This document shows positions 44,738 to 51,181 of a DNA stretch of 54,029 nt, piece after piece (the stretch's first letter is position 1; each line of letters starts with the position of its first letter). The notes below the pieces were generated by a model. The model was not told the origin of the DNA and did not search any database. It worked only from the letters and a program-made list of their open reading frames with translations. Where the stretch lies: positions 1 through 54,029 of the forward strand of contig DAOTXN010000074.1 in the NCBI GenBank assembly GCA_034435435.1, written 5' to 3'. The stretch comes from DAOTXN01 sp034435435. GTDB taxonomy: Bacteria > Chloroflexota > Anaerolineae > S140-20. Position numbers and translations under genes: made by a program.

Positions 44738-44800
44738 ATCTTTGGAGGCCAGGTAGCGCTCCAGCAACTAGCCCGGCGTCAGCGACTCAGGCGCCGCGCC
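44737..44800 (-). repeat. 64-bp direct repeat, copy A: relic of an sbcD 3' end fused to sbcC
   Basis: This segment matches 45466-45529 in the same orientation with 8 differences in 64 positions. On the minus strand it reads 'GAAPESLTPG', then a stop, then 'LLERYLASKD', directly in frame with the sbcC start. The intact sbcD reads 'GAAPESLTPSQLLKRYLASKD' in copy B. It abuts the yafQ stop by 2 bp. Confidence 0.85.
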
Positions 44801-44802
44801 TG

Positions 44803-45073
44803 TTATTCAAACAGATCGGCGTGGCTGCCCGTGCGGATCAGCACAATCCCATCTTCGGCGCGCTCGTAAATCAAGAGCCAATCCGGCTCAATGTGGCATT
44901 TCCGCGTGCCCTGGTATTGCCCCTATCAGGGCATGGTCACGGTATCTGGTGTCCAGTTCTCGCTCGCTTACAATCGCTTGAAGGACTTTTTTGAGCTTGT
45001 TCAGATTCCTGCCCCGTTTTTTCAACCGCCTGACGTCTTTTTTGAACTGTGAAGTGCGGTGAATGGTTCGCAT
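44803..45073 (-). pseudogene. yafQ: YafQ/RelE-family toxin gene broken by a frameshift
   Basis: From ATG at 45073 the frame encodes 'MRTIHRTSQFKKDVRRLKKR' and 'RYRDHALIG', then hits a stop at 44888-44890 after 61 aa. Removing one base from the four-C run at 44920-44923 restores a 90-aa protein continuing 'GQYQGTRKCHIEPDWLLIY' and ending 'RTGSHADLFE' at TAA 44803-44805. That is the usual YafQ length. The restored protein keeps all catalytic residues known for YafQ (DH, H-x3-DW, RTG-x-H, terminal Phe). YafQ is a ribosome-dependent mRNA endonuclease. The break may be real inactivation, a phase-variable tract, programmed frameshifting or a sequencing error. Its ATG overlaps the dinJ stop by one base. 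Confidence 0.8.
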
Positions 45074-45333
45074 CAACTCTCCAGGTCTGCAAAGAGTTCG
45101 TTCAGATTGTCGAAACTCCCGAGGTTGCGCCGGGCCTGGGCATCTTTCAACGCCCTACGGGTCGTTTCGTTGGGAACCTTGACGGTGAAAGGTAACCCGC
45201 CTTGAAGTTCGACCTGCCGATAGAACAAAGTAATCGCTTGCGAGGCGGTCAACCCAAGCTCCTGGAACACTTGCTCCGCGCCGCGTTTTAGTTCGGGATT
45301 TATTCTAGCCGAGATAACTGCCGTTTTTGCCAT
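45073..45333 (-). CDS. dinJ: DinJ/RelB-family antitoxin
   Basis: An 86-aa antitoxin with an N-terminal ribbon-helix-helix ('KTAVISARINPELKRGAEQV', 'LGLTASQAITLFYRQV') and the DinJ-typical 'GLPFTVKVPNETTRRAL' before a toxin-binding tail. ATG at 45333 has GGAG 6 nt upstream; an ATG three bases earlier is too close. RelB/DinJ binds and neutralises YafQ and represses its own promoter. The next gene, yafQ, begins on the last base of its stop. It is intact although the toxin frame is broken. The cassette sits between sbcD and sbcC inside a 64-bp direct repeat. Confidence 0.88.
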   Translation of the reverse strand: MAKTAVISARINPELKRGAEQVFQELGLTASQAITLFYRQVELQGGLPFTVKVPNETTRRALKDAQARRNLGSFDNLNELFADLES

Positions 45334-45355
45334 CATTCACTCCTTCGCTTCCGTT

Positions 45356-45381
45356 TGTACAACCAATGTACATACATTATA
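45356..45381 (-). promoter_or_regulatory. dinJ-yafQ promoter and operator
   Basis: On the minus strand TATAAT lies at 45381-45376; no good -35 is seen. Around the expected start are the palindrome ATGTACAT (45366-45373) and the inverted repeat TGTAC-n7-GTACA (45356-45372), suitable as a ribbon-helix-helix operator for autoregulation by DinJ. Confidence 0.5.
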
Positions 45382-45403
45382 CCACAAAACGGCGTTGAGC
45401 AGT

Positions 45404-46630
45404 TTATTCGTTACGAAACAGTTCCTCAGCGTATCGGAGCAACATCTCCGCCCGATCTGATGGCGTGTCCTTGGACGCCAGGTAGCGCTTCAACAACTGA
45501 CTCGGCGTCAGCGACTCAGGCGCCGCGCCGCCCAGCCGCACCCGTTCCGGGCGCTCGGTCTCTTTGACGAACGCGGCCACGTAATGCGCCGCGCCCAGCG
45601 CTTTTTCGATCTCTTTGTCGCGCAGGCGGGCTTCGGTTTCGGGCGTGGTCTGCACGATCAGGCGCACCACGGCCTCGGCGATCTCGTGGCGGGCGATGGC
45701 GTCTAGCACGGTCTGCGTGGGGTCGGGTTCGCCGCGCACATCGGCGCGGATGGTCAGGAATCGCCGGGCCTTTACGCGCACAAACTCCCACGTCGTCGCC
45801 CCGCGCGCCAGTTCGACCCAGCAAAAGCCCTTGGGCTGGCCCTCCTCGCCAAAGTCCACCCGCTCCAGACTGCCCGCGTACACCACCGGCGGGACGTCCG
45901 GCAGGCCATCGGTCAGGTTTTGGTGCTTGTGGATGTGGCCCAGCGCCACGTAATCGAAAGCGGGATCCGCTAACACAGATTTGGGCACGACCACGTCCCG
46001 TCCCAGCATCACCCCCCGCTCCGAGCCGTAGGTCGCCCCAGCGACGCTGAAATGGCCGGTCAGTACAGTGGGCAGGTCAGGGGTCAGTTGGGCTTTGAGC
46101 GCCTCGATGGTCTCGGCGACGACTTGTTGCAGCGCCTTGTCCAATTCGGTCATGCTCAGCCCGCGATACTCGTCGCGGCCCAACAGACGCGAACGCACCG
46201 GGTAGGGCGCGGTGACCACCTGCACCGGGCCGCGCTTGGTCTCGATGCGGTGCACCTCTTCCACCCGCCCCACGATCACGTTGGGCACGGCCAGCGTGTG
46301 AAAAATGTCCACACTGCTGGCCTTTTGGGCCATGGCCGGCAGGTCGTGGTTGCCCACCAGCAACACCACCGGCGCCCCGGCGTCGGCCAACTGTTTGACG
46401 CGCCGGGCAAAGGCCCGCTGGTAGGTGGGGTTGGGGTCGCGCGTCTTGAAGGCGTCCCCGGCAAAAATGACCAGGTCCACGTCGCGGGATAGGCCGTATT
46501 CGATCAGCTCGTCGAGCCGCGCCAGAAAATCCAGCACCCGCTCGCTGACGCCGGTGCGAGGGTCCAGCCGACCATAATTCTCCATGCCGATGTGCAGGTC
46601 GGCGAAATGTATCAGGCGAATTTTGGTCAT
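45404..46630 (-). CDS. sbcD: SbcD / Mre11-type DNA exonuclease
   Basis: A 408-aa metallophosphoesterase. ATG at 46630 begins 'MTKIRLIHFADLHIGMENYG'; earlier in-frame starts overlap the preceding gene. All five phosphoesterase motifs are present: 'FADLHIG', 'IFAGDAFKTRD', 'LLVGNHD', 'VLTGHFSV' and 'ALGHIHKHQ'. The C-terminal cap ends 'RYAEELFRNE'. With SbcC it forms the Mn-dependent nuclease that opens hairpins and trims protein-blocked ends. It is 7 bp downstream of a 96-aa unknown gene and upstream of the dinJ-yafQ cassette. About 60 bp of its C-terminal coding sequence is duplicated in front of sbcC. Confidence 0.92.
   Translation of the reverse strand: MTKIRLIHFADLHIGMENYGRLDPRTGVSERVLDFLARLDELIEYGLSRDVDLVIFAGDAFKTRDPNPTYQRAFARRVKQLADAGAPVVLLVGNHDLPAMAQKASSVDIFHTLAVPNVIVGRVEEVHRIETKRGPVQVVTAPYPVRSRLLGRDEYRGLSMTELDKALQQVVAETIEALKAQLTPDLPTVLTGHFSVAGATYGSERGVMLGRDVVVPKSVLADPAFDYVALGHIHKHQNLTDGLPDVPPVVYAGSLERVDFGEEGQPKGFCWVELARGATTWEFVRVKARRFLTIRADVRGEPDPTQTVLDAIARHEIAEAVVRLIVQTTPETEARLRDKEIEKALGAAHYVAAFVKETERPERVRLGGAAPESLTPSQLLKRYLASKDTPSDRAEMLLRYAEELFRNE
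45466..45529 (-). repeat. 64-bp direct repeat, copy B (inside sbcD)
   Basis: The in-gene partner of 44737-44800. It encodes the sbcD segment 'GAAPESLTPSQLLKRYLASKD' on the minus strand. The 665 bp between the repeats contain the last 62 bp of sbcD plus dinJ-yafQ and their promoter. Confidence 0.85.
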
Positions 46631-46637
46631 CGAGCGA

Positions 46638-46928
46638 TTAATCATCCTCGTCCGCAGCGTCGCCCGTTTCCGCCGCCAGTTGGGTGATGTAGCGGTCAAT
46701 CGCGTCGCGCAGCGGCTCCCAGTCGGCGGGTTTCAAGTTGAACTTGGCCTGTTGGGTGATGGGCAGCTCGCCCGCCTCGGCCGCTTTGACCTTGCCCTTG
46801 GCCACGCGCACACGCTTGCGCCCGCTCTGCTCGATGATGCCCACGGCGAACATCCACCCCGCCCCGGCGGGGATCAGGCTCCAGGTTTGCCATTGGGCGG
46901 CATAGTCTTGGTCTTCTTTTGCGCTCAT
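46638..46928 (-). CDS. unknown 96-aa protein, first gene of the sbcDC unit
   Basis: A small soluble protein with no family I recognise. ATG at 46928 has GAGG 5 nt upstream. The N-terminal half is aromatic and beta-like ('AAQWQTWSLIPAGAGWMFAV'). The middle is basic ('SGRKRVRVAKGKVK'). A helical segment follows ('WEPLRDAIDRYITQL') and the tail is acidic (GDAADEDD). It sits 22 nt after a predicted transcription start and 7 bp before sbcD, so it is co-expressed with the nuclease. A DNA-binding or regulatory partner of SbcCD is a reasonable guess, not a demonstrated role. Confidence 0.65.
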   Translation of the reverse strand: MSAKEDQDYAAQWQTWSLIPAGAGWMFAVGIIEQSGRKRVRVAKGKVKAAEAGELPITQQAKFNLKPADWEPLRDAIDRYITQLAAETGDAADEDD

Positions 46929-46957
46929 CAATTCCTCACTTGTGATGGGATGGTGCG

Positions 46958-46986
46958 ATTGTAATTCAAATCGGCAGGGCGGTCAA
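46958..46986 (-). promoter_or_regulatory. promoter of the sbcDC unit
   Basis: On the minus strand TTGACC (46986-46981), a 17-bp spacer and TACAAT (46963-46958). The predicted start near 46951 leaves a leader of about 22 nt with GAGG before ATG 46928. The -35 overlaps the T-tract of the upstream terminator. Confidence 0.75.
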
Positions 46987-47028
46987 ACAAAAGAGGCGAG
47001 CACAGCCATCACAAACCGTGCTCGCCTC
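46985..47028 (-). terminator. intrinsic terminator of the nurA-herA unit
   Basis: On the minus strand 'gaggcgagcac' (47028-47018) pairs perfectly with 'gtgctcgcctc' (47003-46993) across a 14-nt loop and is followed by TTTTGTTT (46992-46985). It lies 27 bp after the CopG-like gene and separates it from the sbcDC unit. Confidence 0.85.
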
Positions 47029-47055
47029 GCGTACCAAAGTTGGCCGACGCCACCG

Positions 47056-47343
47056 TTACGTTTGCATCTGTGCCCGTTCCATCAGCCACAGGTTAGCCAA
47101 TGTTTCTGGCGAGACGCCACGCATACGGGCCTGGCTGGCGACTCGTTCCCACACATCCGGATCCAACGTAACCCGCCGTCGCCTTTGGGCGCGCACCTCG
47201 ATCTCTACCTCGTGGAGTTGATCCCAATAGTCGGCCAGGCTGTGGGTGTCCCAAAAGTCAGCCATCTCTTCTATCGTCTCTGCCTTTGAGATACTGGTGA
47301 GTTGGGGTTTATCTTGTTCGCTCATACCGTAGGAGATTTTCAT
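47056..47343 (-). CDS. CopG-like antitoxin
   Basis: A 95-aa protein resembling the CopG_antitoxin family: 'ETIEEMADFWDTHSLADYWD' in the N-terminal half and a ribbon-helix-helix-like C-terminal part 'RRRVTLDPDVWERVASQARM' followed by 'RGVSPETLANLWLMER'. ATG at 47343 lies 2 bp after the stop of the 78-aa gene, so the two are coupled. Such proteins normally neutralise a small RNase toxin encoded next door and repress the operon. The only nuclease-like neighbour is the PIN protein two genes upstream. It is the last gene before the terminator. Confidence 0.7.
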   Translation of the reverse strand: MKISYGMSEQDKPQLTSISKAETIEEMADFWDTHSLADYWDQLHEVEIEVRAQRRRRVTLDPDVWERVASQARMRGVSPETLANLWLMERAQMQT

Positions 47344-47345
47344 AC

Positions 47346-47582
47346 TCAACCCTGCACGGCGGCCAGTCGTTCTTCAAGTCGTCGGGCCAGCAGGCGCAAC
47401 TCGCCAGCCTCAAGTTGGTTCACTGCTTCTATTATCACCGCGAACGGCACCCGCAATTGCACTTCACGCTCCGCCTGTTGTCGGTTGCGCTGCAAAAGCG
47501 CCATCAATCGTCGAGCGTCTTGAAGAGCATCCTGGGTGCTGTGCAACGACGCCTCTGGTTCGTGTACGCTTTTGTCCATCAT
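47346..47582 (-). CDS. unknown 78-aa helical protein in the PIN-CopG cassette
   Basis: A small protein, almost entirely predicted helical: 'DALQDARRLMALLQRNRQQA' and 'LEAGELRLLARRLEERLAAV'. I recognise no family. ATG at 47582 overlaps the TGA stop of the PIN gene and has GGAG 5 nt upstream; another ATG lies at 47579. Its position between a PIN-domain protein and a CopG-like antitoxin suggests an antitoxin or linker subunit. Coupled translation supports a joint role. DNA-binding features are not evident. Confidence 0.6.
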   Translation of the reverse strand: MMDKSVHEPEASLHSTQDALQDARRLMALLQRNRQQAEREVQLRVPFAVIIEAVNQLEAGELRLLARRLEERLAAVQG

Positions 47583-48142
47583 CAACTCTCCCTCCTTGCC
47601 ATCTTGTAAACCTGTTCGATGAATGTCTTGCTGTAATGAGTTCCTTGCCGACGACAGGTCTCCAATCGTTCTCTCAATTCATCAGCCGTCAATAATCTCT
47701 CTTGCACTGCCACTAACAATATACCGGCAAAGCCCGCCAGCGTCAACCCAATTTCCTCAGCCACTGCTCTGGCTGCCAGCTCGTCCAGTAACAACACATC
47801 GTTGACAAACTCGGGGCGTGAGGCCAGCACCATTGACTGCGCCTCGCCCAGGTGATTGGCCGCTGCCACATCCTGGGACGCGGGATGAAGCGCGATAGAT
47901 CGAGCAATGGTCCAGGCTATCTGCTGCTCAATCTCTGAGAGGTTGTGAACCTCAATCCTCGAATCGCCCGATTCGAGCCACTCGTGCCACCCGTGTCTGA
48001 TCAATTCATCCACACAGGCCGAAGGGAGGTGTATGACAGGCAACAAGCTCGTTACCAAGTCAAAGCTATCCGATTGGAAAATGGAAATGAGGGGGCCGGT
48101 ATCACTGATGGCGTGGGTTACGCCTGGTGCTCTGATAGCCAC
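47582..48142 (-). CDS. PIN-domain protein (DUF3368-like putative RNase)
   Basis: A 186-aa PIN-fold protein with the expected acidic clusters: 'AISDTGPLISIFQ' (first Asp), 'HLGEAQSMVLAS' (Glu) and 'VLLLDELAARAVAEEIGLTL' (Asp), followed by 'GFAGILLVAVQERLL', typical of DUF3368. PIN proteins of toxin-antitoxin systems cleave tRNA or mRNA. The GTG start shares its G with the TAG stop of herA (TAGTG), so its translation is coupled to the HerA helicase. The C-terminal extension to residue 186 is a little longer than classic 130-150-aa toxins. It may be a toxin or a nuclease subunit working with HerA. Confidence 0.75.
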   Translation of the reverse strand: MAIRAPGVTHAISDTGPLISIFQSDSFDLVTSLLPVIHLPSACVDELIRHGWHEWLESGDSRIEVHNLSEIEQQIAWTIARSIALHPASQDVAAANHLGEAQSMVLASRPEFVNDVLLLDELAARAVAEEIGLTLAGFAGILLVAVQERLLTADELRERLETCRRQGTHYSKTFIEQVYKMARRES

Positions 48143-49830
48143 TAAATTTCCTCCACGTCCTCCCCCCGCAACACCGCCCGCCCCCGCGCCAGCACGGCCT
48201 CCGGCGCTTCGTCCTCCCGATAGCCCATCTCGGCGTAAAACTCGGCGTCGTAGGCGCGGGTCTTGACCACCACGGGCATGGGCACGGCGTGGCCCATGAT
48301 GAGCGCCTGCTGGCGGGTGTCCAGGCGGGCCAACACCTGGCGCAACTGGGCCGCGCCCGAGATGCCGGAGAACACGGCGCGGATGTCGGCCTCGTCGTCC
48401 AGCAGGCAGGTGACGCGCGTGCCTACCTGGCTCATCACCTCCGGGTCGATCCCGCTGGGCCGCTGGTCCACGATCAGCAGGGTCACGTTGTACTTGCGCA
48501 GTTCGCGGGCGATGACGCCGAAAATGGTGTCTTTGGCGATGGCCGGGTCGAGGAACTTGTGCGCCTCTTCGATGGTGATCACCAATTGACGCGGCTCGTC
48601 GGCCTGCCCGCCCAGCGCGGCCTCTTTGCGCCGCACGTAATTGGCGTGGATACGCCGCGTGATGTAATTGGCGACCAGAATATAGGCCTCCAGCGAGCTG
48701 CCGTAGCGCCCGAACTCTAACACGACGTTGGCGCCGTTATCCAGATAGTTGAGGATTTGCTGCACCGGGTCATCCGGGATTTGGGCCTGCAAAAAGCCAA
48801 AGCGTTGGAACATGCCCAGCTTGCGCTGGATAGCGCCCAATGTGCCGGCGTGGATACTGCCCCGCTCCATAGATTCGCCCAATTCGTCCAGTGGGTCGTC
48901 CTCGTTGAGCAGGCGGGCGATCCAGGTTTTGCCCAGCTTGCGACGCAGAAAATACAGCGCGCCGATTTGGACGTCGGTCAGGCCCATCAGCGCGGCGACC
49001 ATGGCCACGTCTTCCGGTTCGATCTGGTCGTAGCCGATGCGCACGACAAAATCGGTCTTACTGCCGCGCCGCCGGCTGGACTCGTCATCGAGGGTAAACA
49101 CGCTGACGCGGGCCGGGGAGAACAGTTGGCGCAGTCCTTTGACCTCGGTGCGCTGTTCGGTCTGGCTCTTCCAGCCGTACTCGTTGTGCATGTCGAACAC
49201 CAGATTGACCGCCTTGCCCTGCTGGATCAGCCCGGCCAGCAGCAGGCGGGTCAGAAAGGTCTTGCCGGTGCCGCTCTTGCCGAACACGCCGCTGGAGCGC
49301 TCGGCAAAGCGCGCCAGGTCCAGCGCCACGGGAATGCCCTCCATCTCTAGCGGCTCGCCGATGTGGAAATAGCCTTCCTGCGAGGCGTCGCCGAAAATCA
49401 GGTCTACGTCTTGCGGGCTGGCTTCGAACACCGGCGCAAAGTGGACCGGCACGGTCTTGACCGGGCGCGGCTCGGCGGCCCCCGGCTCGACGATGAGCAT
49501 GGGGGCCACTTGCAGTCGCCCAAAGGTCGTGCTGCCGGCATACACCCGGCGCACAAACTCGGCGTCGGCGGCCGGGGGATATTTTTCGACCAGCGGATTG
49601 GTGCTGTCCAGCGCCACGTCGGTGACGATGCTGAAAAAGCGCCGCCCGGTCTGCCCGTGCACGACGACGTAACGCCCCACCGCCAACCCCTCGATGACCA
49701 CGCGGTGGTCCAGCTTAACGGCCAGCCCCTGGCTCAGGCTGCCGCCGACGACCACGCCCAGTTGGGCCGGTTCGACCTCGGCTGTGCGGGGAAACCATTC
49801 GTCCAGGTTTGCGGGTTCTGGTGTAATCAC
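48142..49830 (-). CDS. herA: HerA-type hexameric DNA translocase ATPase
   Basis: A 562-aa FtsK/HerA ATPase. An N-terminal HAS-barrel (about residues 20-75, 'GVVVGGSLSQGLAVKL') precedes the motor domain with Walker A 'GVFGKSGTGKTFLTRLL' (K190), Walker B 'VITIEEAHKFLDP' (about 413-425) and the C-terminal 'GSGISGAAQLRQVLARLDTR'-like sensor and arginine region. HerA unwinds DNA ends for NurA to degrade, producing 3' single strands for recombination. The GTG start overlaps the HEPN gene stop (GTGA), and its end couples to the PIN gene. It is unusual that a HEPN/MNT pair and a PIN gene flank it so tightly. Confidence 0.9.
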   Translation of the reverse strand: MITPEPANLDEWFPRTAEVEPAQLGVVVGGSLSQGLAVKLDHRVVIEGLAVGRYVVVHGQTGRRFFSIVTDVALDSTNPLVEKYPPAADAEFVRRVYAGSTTFGRLQVAPMLIVEPGAAEPRPVKTVPVHFAPVFEASPQDVDLIFGDASQEGYFHIGEPLEMEGIPVALDLARFAERSSGVFGKSGTGKTFLTRLLLAGLIQQGKAVNLVFDMHNEYGWKSQTEQRTEVKGLRQLFSPARVSVFTLDDESSRRRGSKTDFVVRIGYDQIEPEDVAMVAALMGLTDVQIGALYFLRRKLGKTWIARLLNEDDPLDELGESMERGSIHAGTLGAIQRKLGMFQRFGFLQAQIPDDPVQQILNYLDNGANVVLEFGRYGSSLEAYILVANYITRRIHANYVRRKEAALGGQADEPRQLVITIEEAHKFLDPAIAKDTIFGVIARELRKYNVTLLIVDQRPSGIDPEVMSQVGTRVTCLLDDEADIRAVFSGISGAAQLRQVLARLDTRQQALIMGHAVPMPVVVKTRAYDAEFYAEMGYREDEAPEAVLARGRAVLRGEDVEEI

Positions 49831-50240
49831 ATCTCTTCTCCCAAAAGGTCATTTTCGCGCAGATAACGTTCCAGTCGCCCCACCAGCTTGTCTGCATCCC
49901 GCAAAACATCCCGAGCCTTTTCCTCGTCGAATGCGGCGCCCAAATCATAGTCGGCCTCTTCGCGCCACTGCCGCGCCAGTTTGAAGGTGGGGCCGTACTC
50001 AGGCTCAATAATGCCCGACTTGAGGTATTCGTGAAAGGCCGCTTCGATTCCCGAATGTTTGCGGCGCGTGTGTCCCAATGTGGCCAGCGCGGCGCTGACG
50101 ATGTGAAAGATGGCATAATAGGAACGGTTCATAGACAGCCGGTAATTGCCCAGTTCCAATAATCGGCGCGCCCATGCCAGATCATCCTTGCAGCGTTCCA
50201 GGCGATGATTCAAGTAGTCGCGGCTGGTTCCAGTGTCCAT
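49827..50240 (-). CDS. HEPN-domain protein (probable toxin of an MNT-HEPN pair)
   Basis: A 137-aa HEPN protein with the diagnostic 'MNRSYYAIFHIVSAALATLG'; R39 and H46 form the R-x6-H motif used by RNase HEPN toxins. The C-terminal helices are acidic. ATG at 50240 lies inside the 3' end of the nucleotidyltransferase gene (31-bp overlap), and its stop overlaps the herA start. In known MNT-HEPN systems the nucleotidyltransferase AMPylates the HEPN toxin to inactivate it. Whether this pair is a toxin-antitoxin module or a regulator of the HerA-NurA machine is unresolved. Confidence 0.85.
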   Translation of the reverse strand: MDTGTSRDYLNHRLERCKDDLAWARRLLELGNYRLSMNRSYYAIFHIVSAALATLGHTRRKHSGIEAAFHEYLKSGIIEPEYGPTFKLARQWREEADYDLGAAFDEEKARDVLRDADKLVGRLERYLRENDLLGEEM

Positions 50241-50590
50241 AGATCCACCCCTTCAGCCATGATGCTGCCATATAATGGCTCTCGCCGGGTCTTCATTTGA
50301 GCAAATCGCTGGCGGTCAACGATGTGCGGCGACAGCACGGTGCGATAGGCCATGTCCACTTGAAAGGCCATCTGCATGATGGCCTTTTGGAGATCCCAGT
50401 CGGCCTGCCGAACGACGATGAGCAAATCAATATCAGATTCAATGTCAGCGTCTCCGCGCGCTTTTGAGCCAAAGAGCCACACGTGTTCGATTTGGCCGCC
50501 AAATTGCCGCCCAAGCTGGCCGGCAAACTCTTTCAACGCCATCTCGTCAGATGGACTCAAATGCGACGTGCGTTTTGTCCTCTGGGCCAT
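50210..50590 (-). CDS. minimal nucleotidyltransferase (MNT, probable antitoxin)
   Basis: A 126-aa Pol-beta-type nucleotidyltransferase with the complete G41-S42-x10-D53-x-D55 signature in 'VWLFGSKARGDADIESDIDL'. ATG at 50590 lies 6 nt after the stop of the HAS-barrel gene. It overlaps the HEPN gene by 31 bp. It is expected to transfer AMP to the HEPN partner. Gene order MNT then HEPN is conventional for the type VII-like pairs. It is inserted between the HAS-barrel gene and herA without breaking the transcription unit. Confidence 0.87.
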   Translation of the reverse strand: MAQRTKRTSHLSPSDEMALKEFAGQLGRQFGGQIEHVWLFGSKARGDADIESDIDLLIVVRQADWDLQKAIMQMAFQVDMAYRTVLSPHIVDRQRFAQMKTRREPLYGSIMAEGVDLWTLEPAATT

Positions 50591-50596
50591 TTCTCG

Positions 50597-51181
50597 CTAA
50601 CCTCTCAATCTTCCCAGCAGCGCCTCCAGCCGCACCAGGTCGGCGCCCATCTGCCGGGCCAGCTCGCGCCCGGCCTCCAGCAGGAACGGGCGGCGCTCGG
50701 CTTCCGGTCGGGCCTGGGCGGCCAGCCGCAGACAGGCCACGATCAGCTCGTCGGCGGGCACGTCGCGGGTGTTCAGTAGCAGGCGGATAAAGTCCATCCG
50801 TTCGGTAAAGGCGCGCACCTCGCCGTCGGCGCACAGGTACACCGGGTCGAGACTGATGGGTGGGCGCGGCGGCAACCCATGGACGGGCAATCCCTCTACG
50901 TGATAGCCGACGTTGAGCACTTCTATCTCGATGGGTACACGCCGGTTGTGTCGCTGGTCCTCGACCGTCTCCGGGGGCACGTCCTGAGCCACGATGAGCT
51001 GGCGCACCATCGGATCATCTTGAATGTGCAGGTCATAGATGACCCCATAGACCGCTTCCCGCCCGTCCAGCGGAAGGGCCTTGACCAGTGCGCCAAAGGC
51101 CGGGCCCGCCAGCTCGGTCACCCGGCAACCGGCGGCAAAACGGGTCGTACTGGCGCGCAATACACGCCCAATTTCGTCCAT
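50597..51181 (-). CDS. stand-alone HAS-barrel protein between nurA and herA
   Basis: A 194-aa protein. The N-terminus 'MDEIGRVLRASTTRFAAGCR' followed by 'ALVKALPLDGREAVYGVIYD' is the pattern of HAS-barrel domains, the small beta-barrel otherwise found at the front of HerA and of the F1 ATPase beta subunit. The C-terminal half is helical ('MDFIRLLLNTRDVPADELIV' and 'ARQMGADLVRLEALLGRLRG'). The ATG directly follows the nurA TAA. It may act as a clamp or adaptor joining NurA to the HerA ring. Similar proteins occur beside nurA/herA in some cyanobacteria, from memory. Function not demonstrated here. Confidence 0.68.
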   Translation of the reverse strand: MDEIGRVLRASTTRFAAGCRVTELAGPAFGALVKALPLDGREAVYGVIYDLHIQDDPMVRQLIVAQDVPPETVEDQRHNRRVPIEIEVLNVGYHVEGLPVHGLPPRPPISLDPVYLCADGEVRAFTERMDFIRLLLNTRDVPADELIVACLRLAAQARPEAERRPFLLEAGRELARQMGADLVRLEALLGRLRG

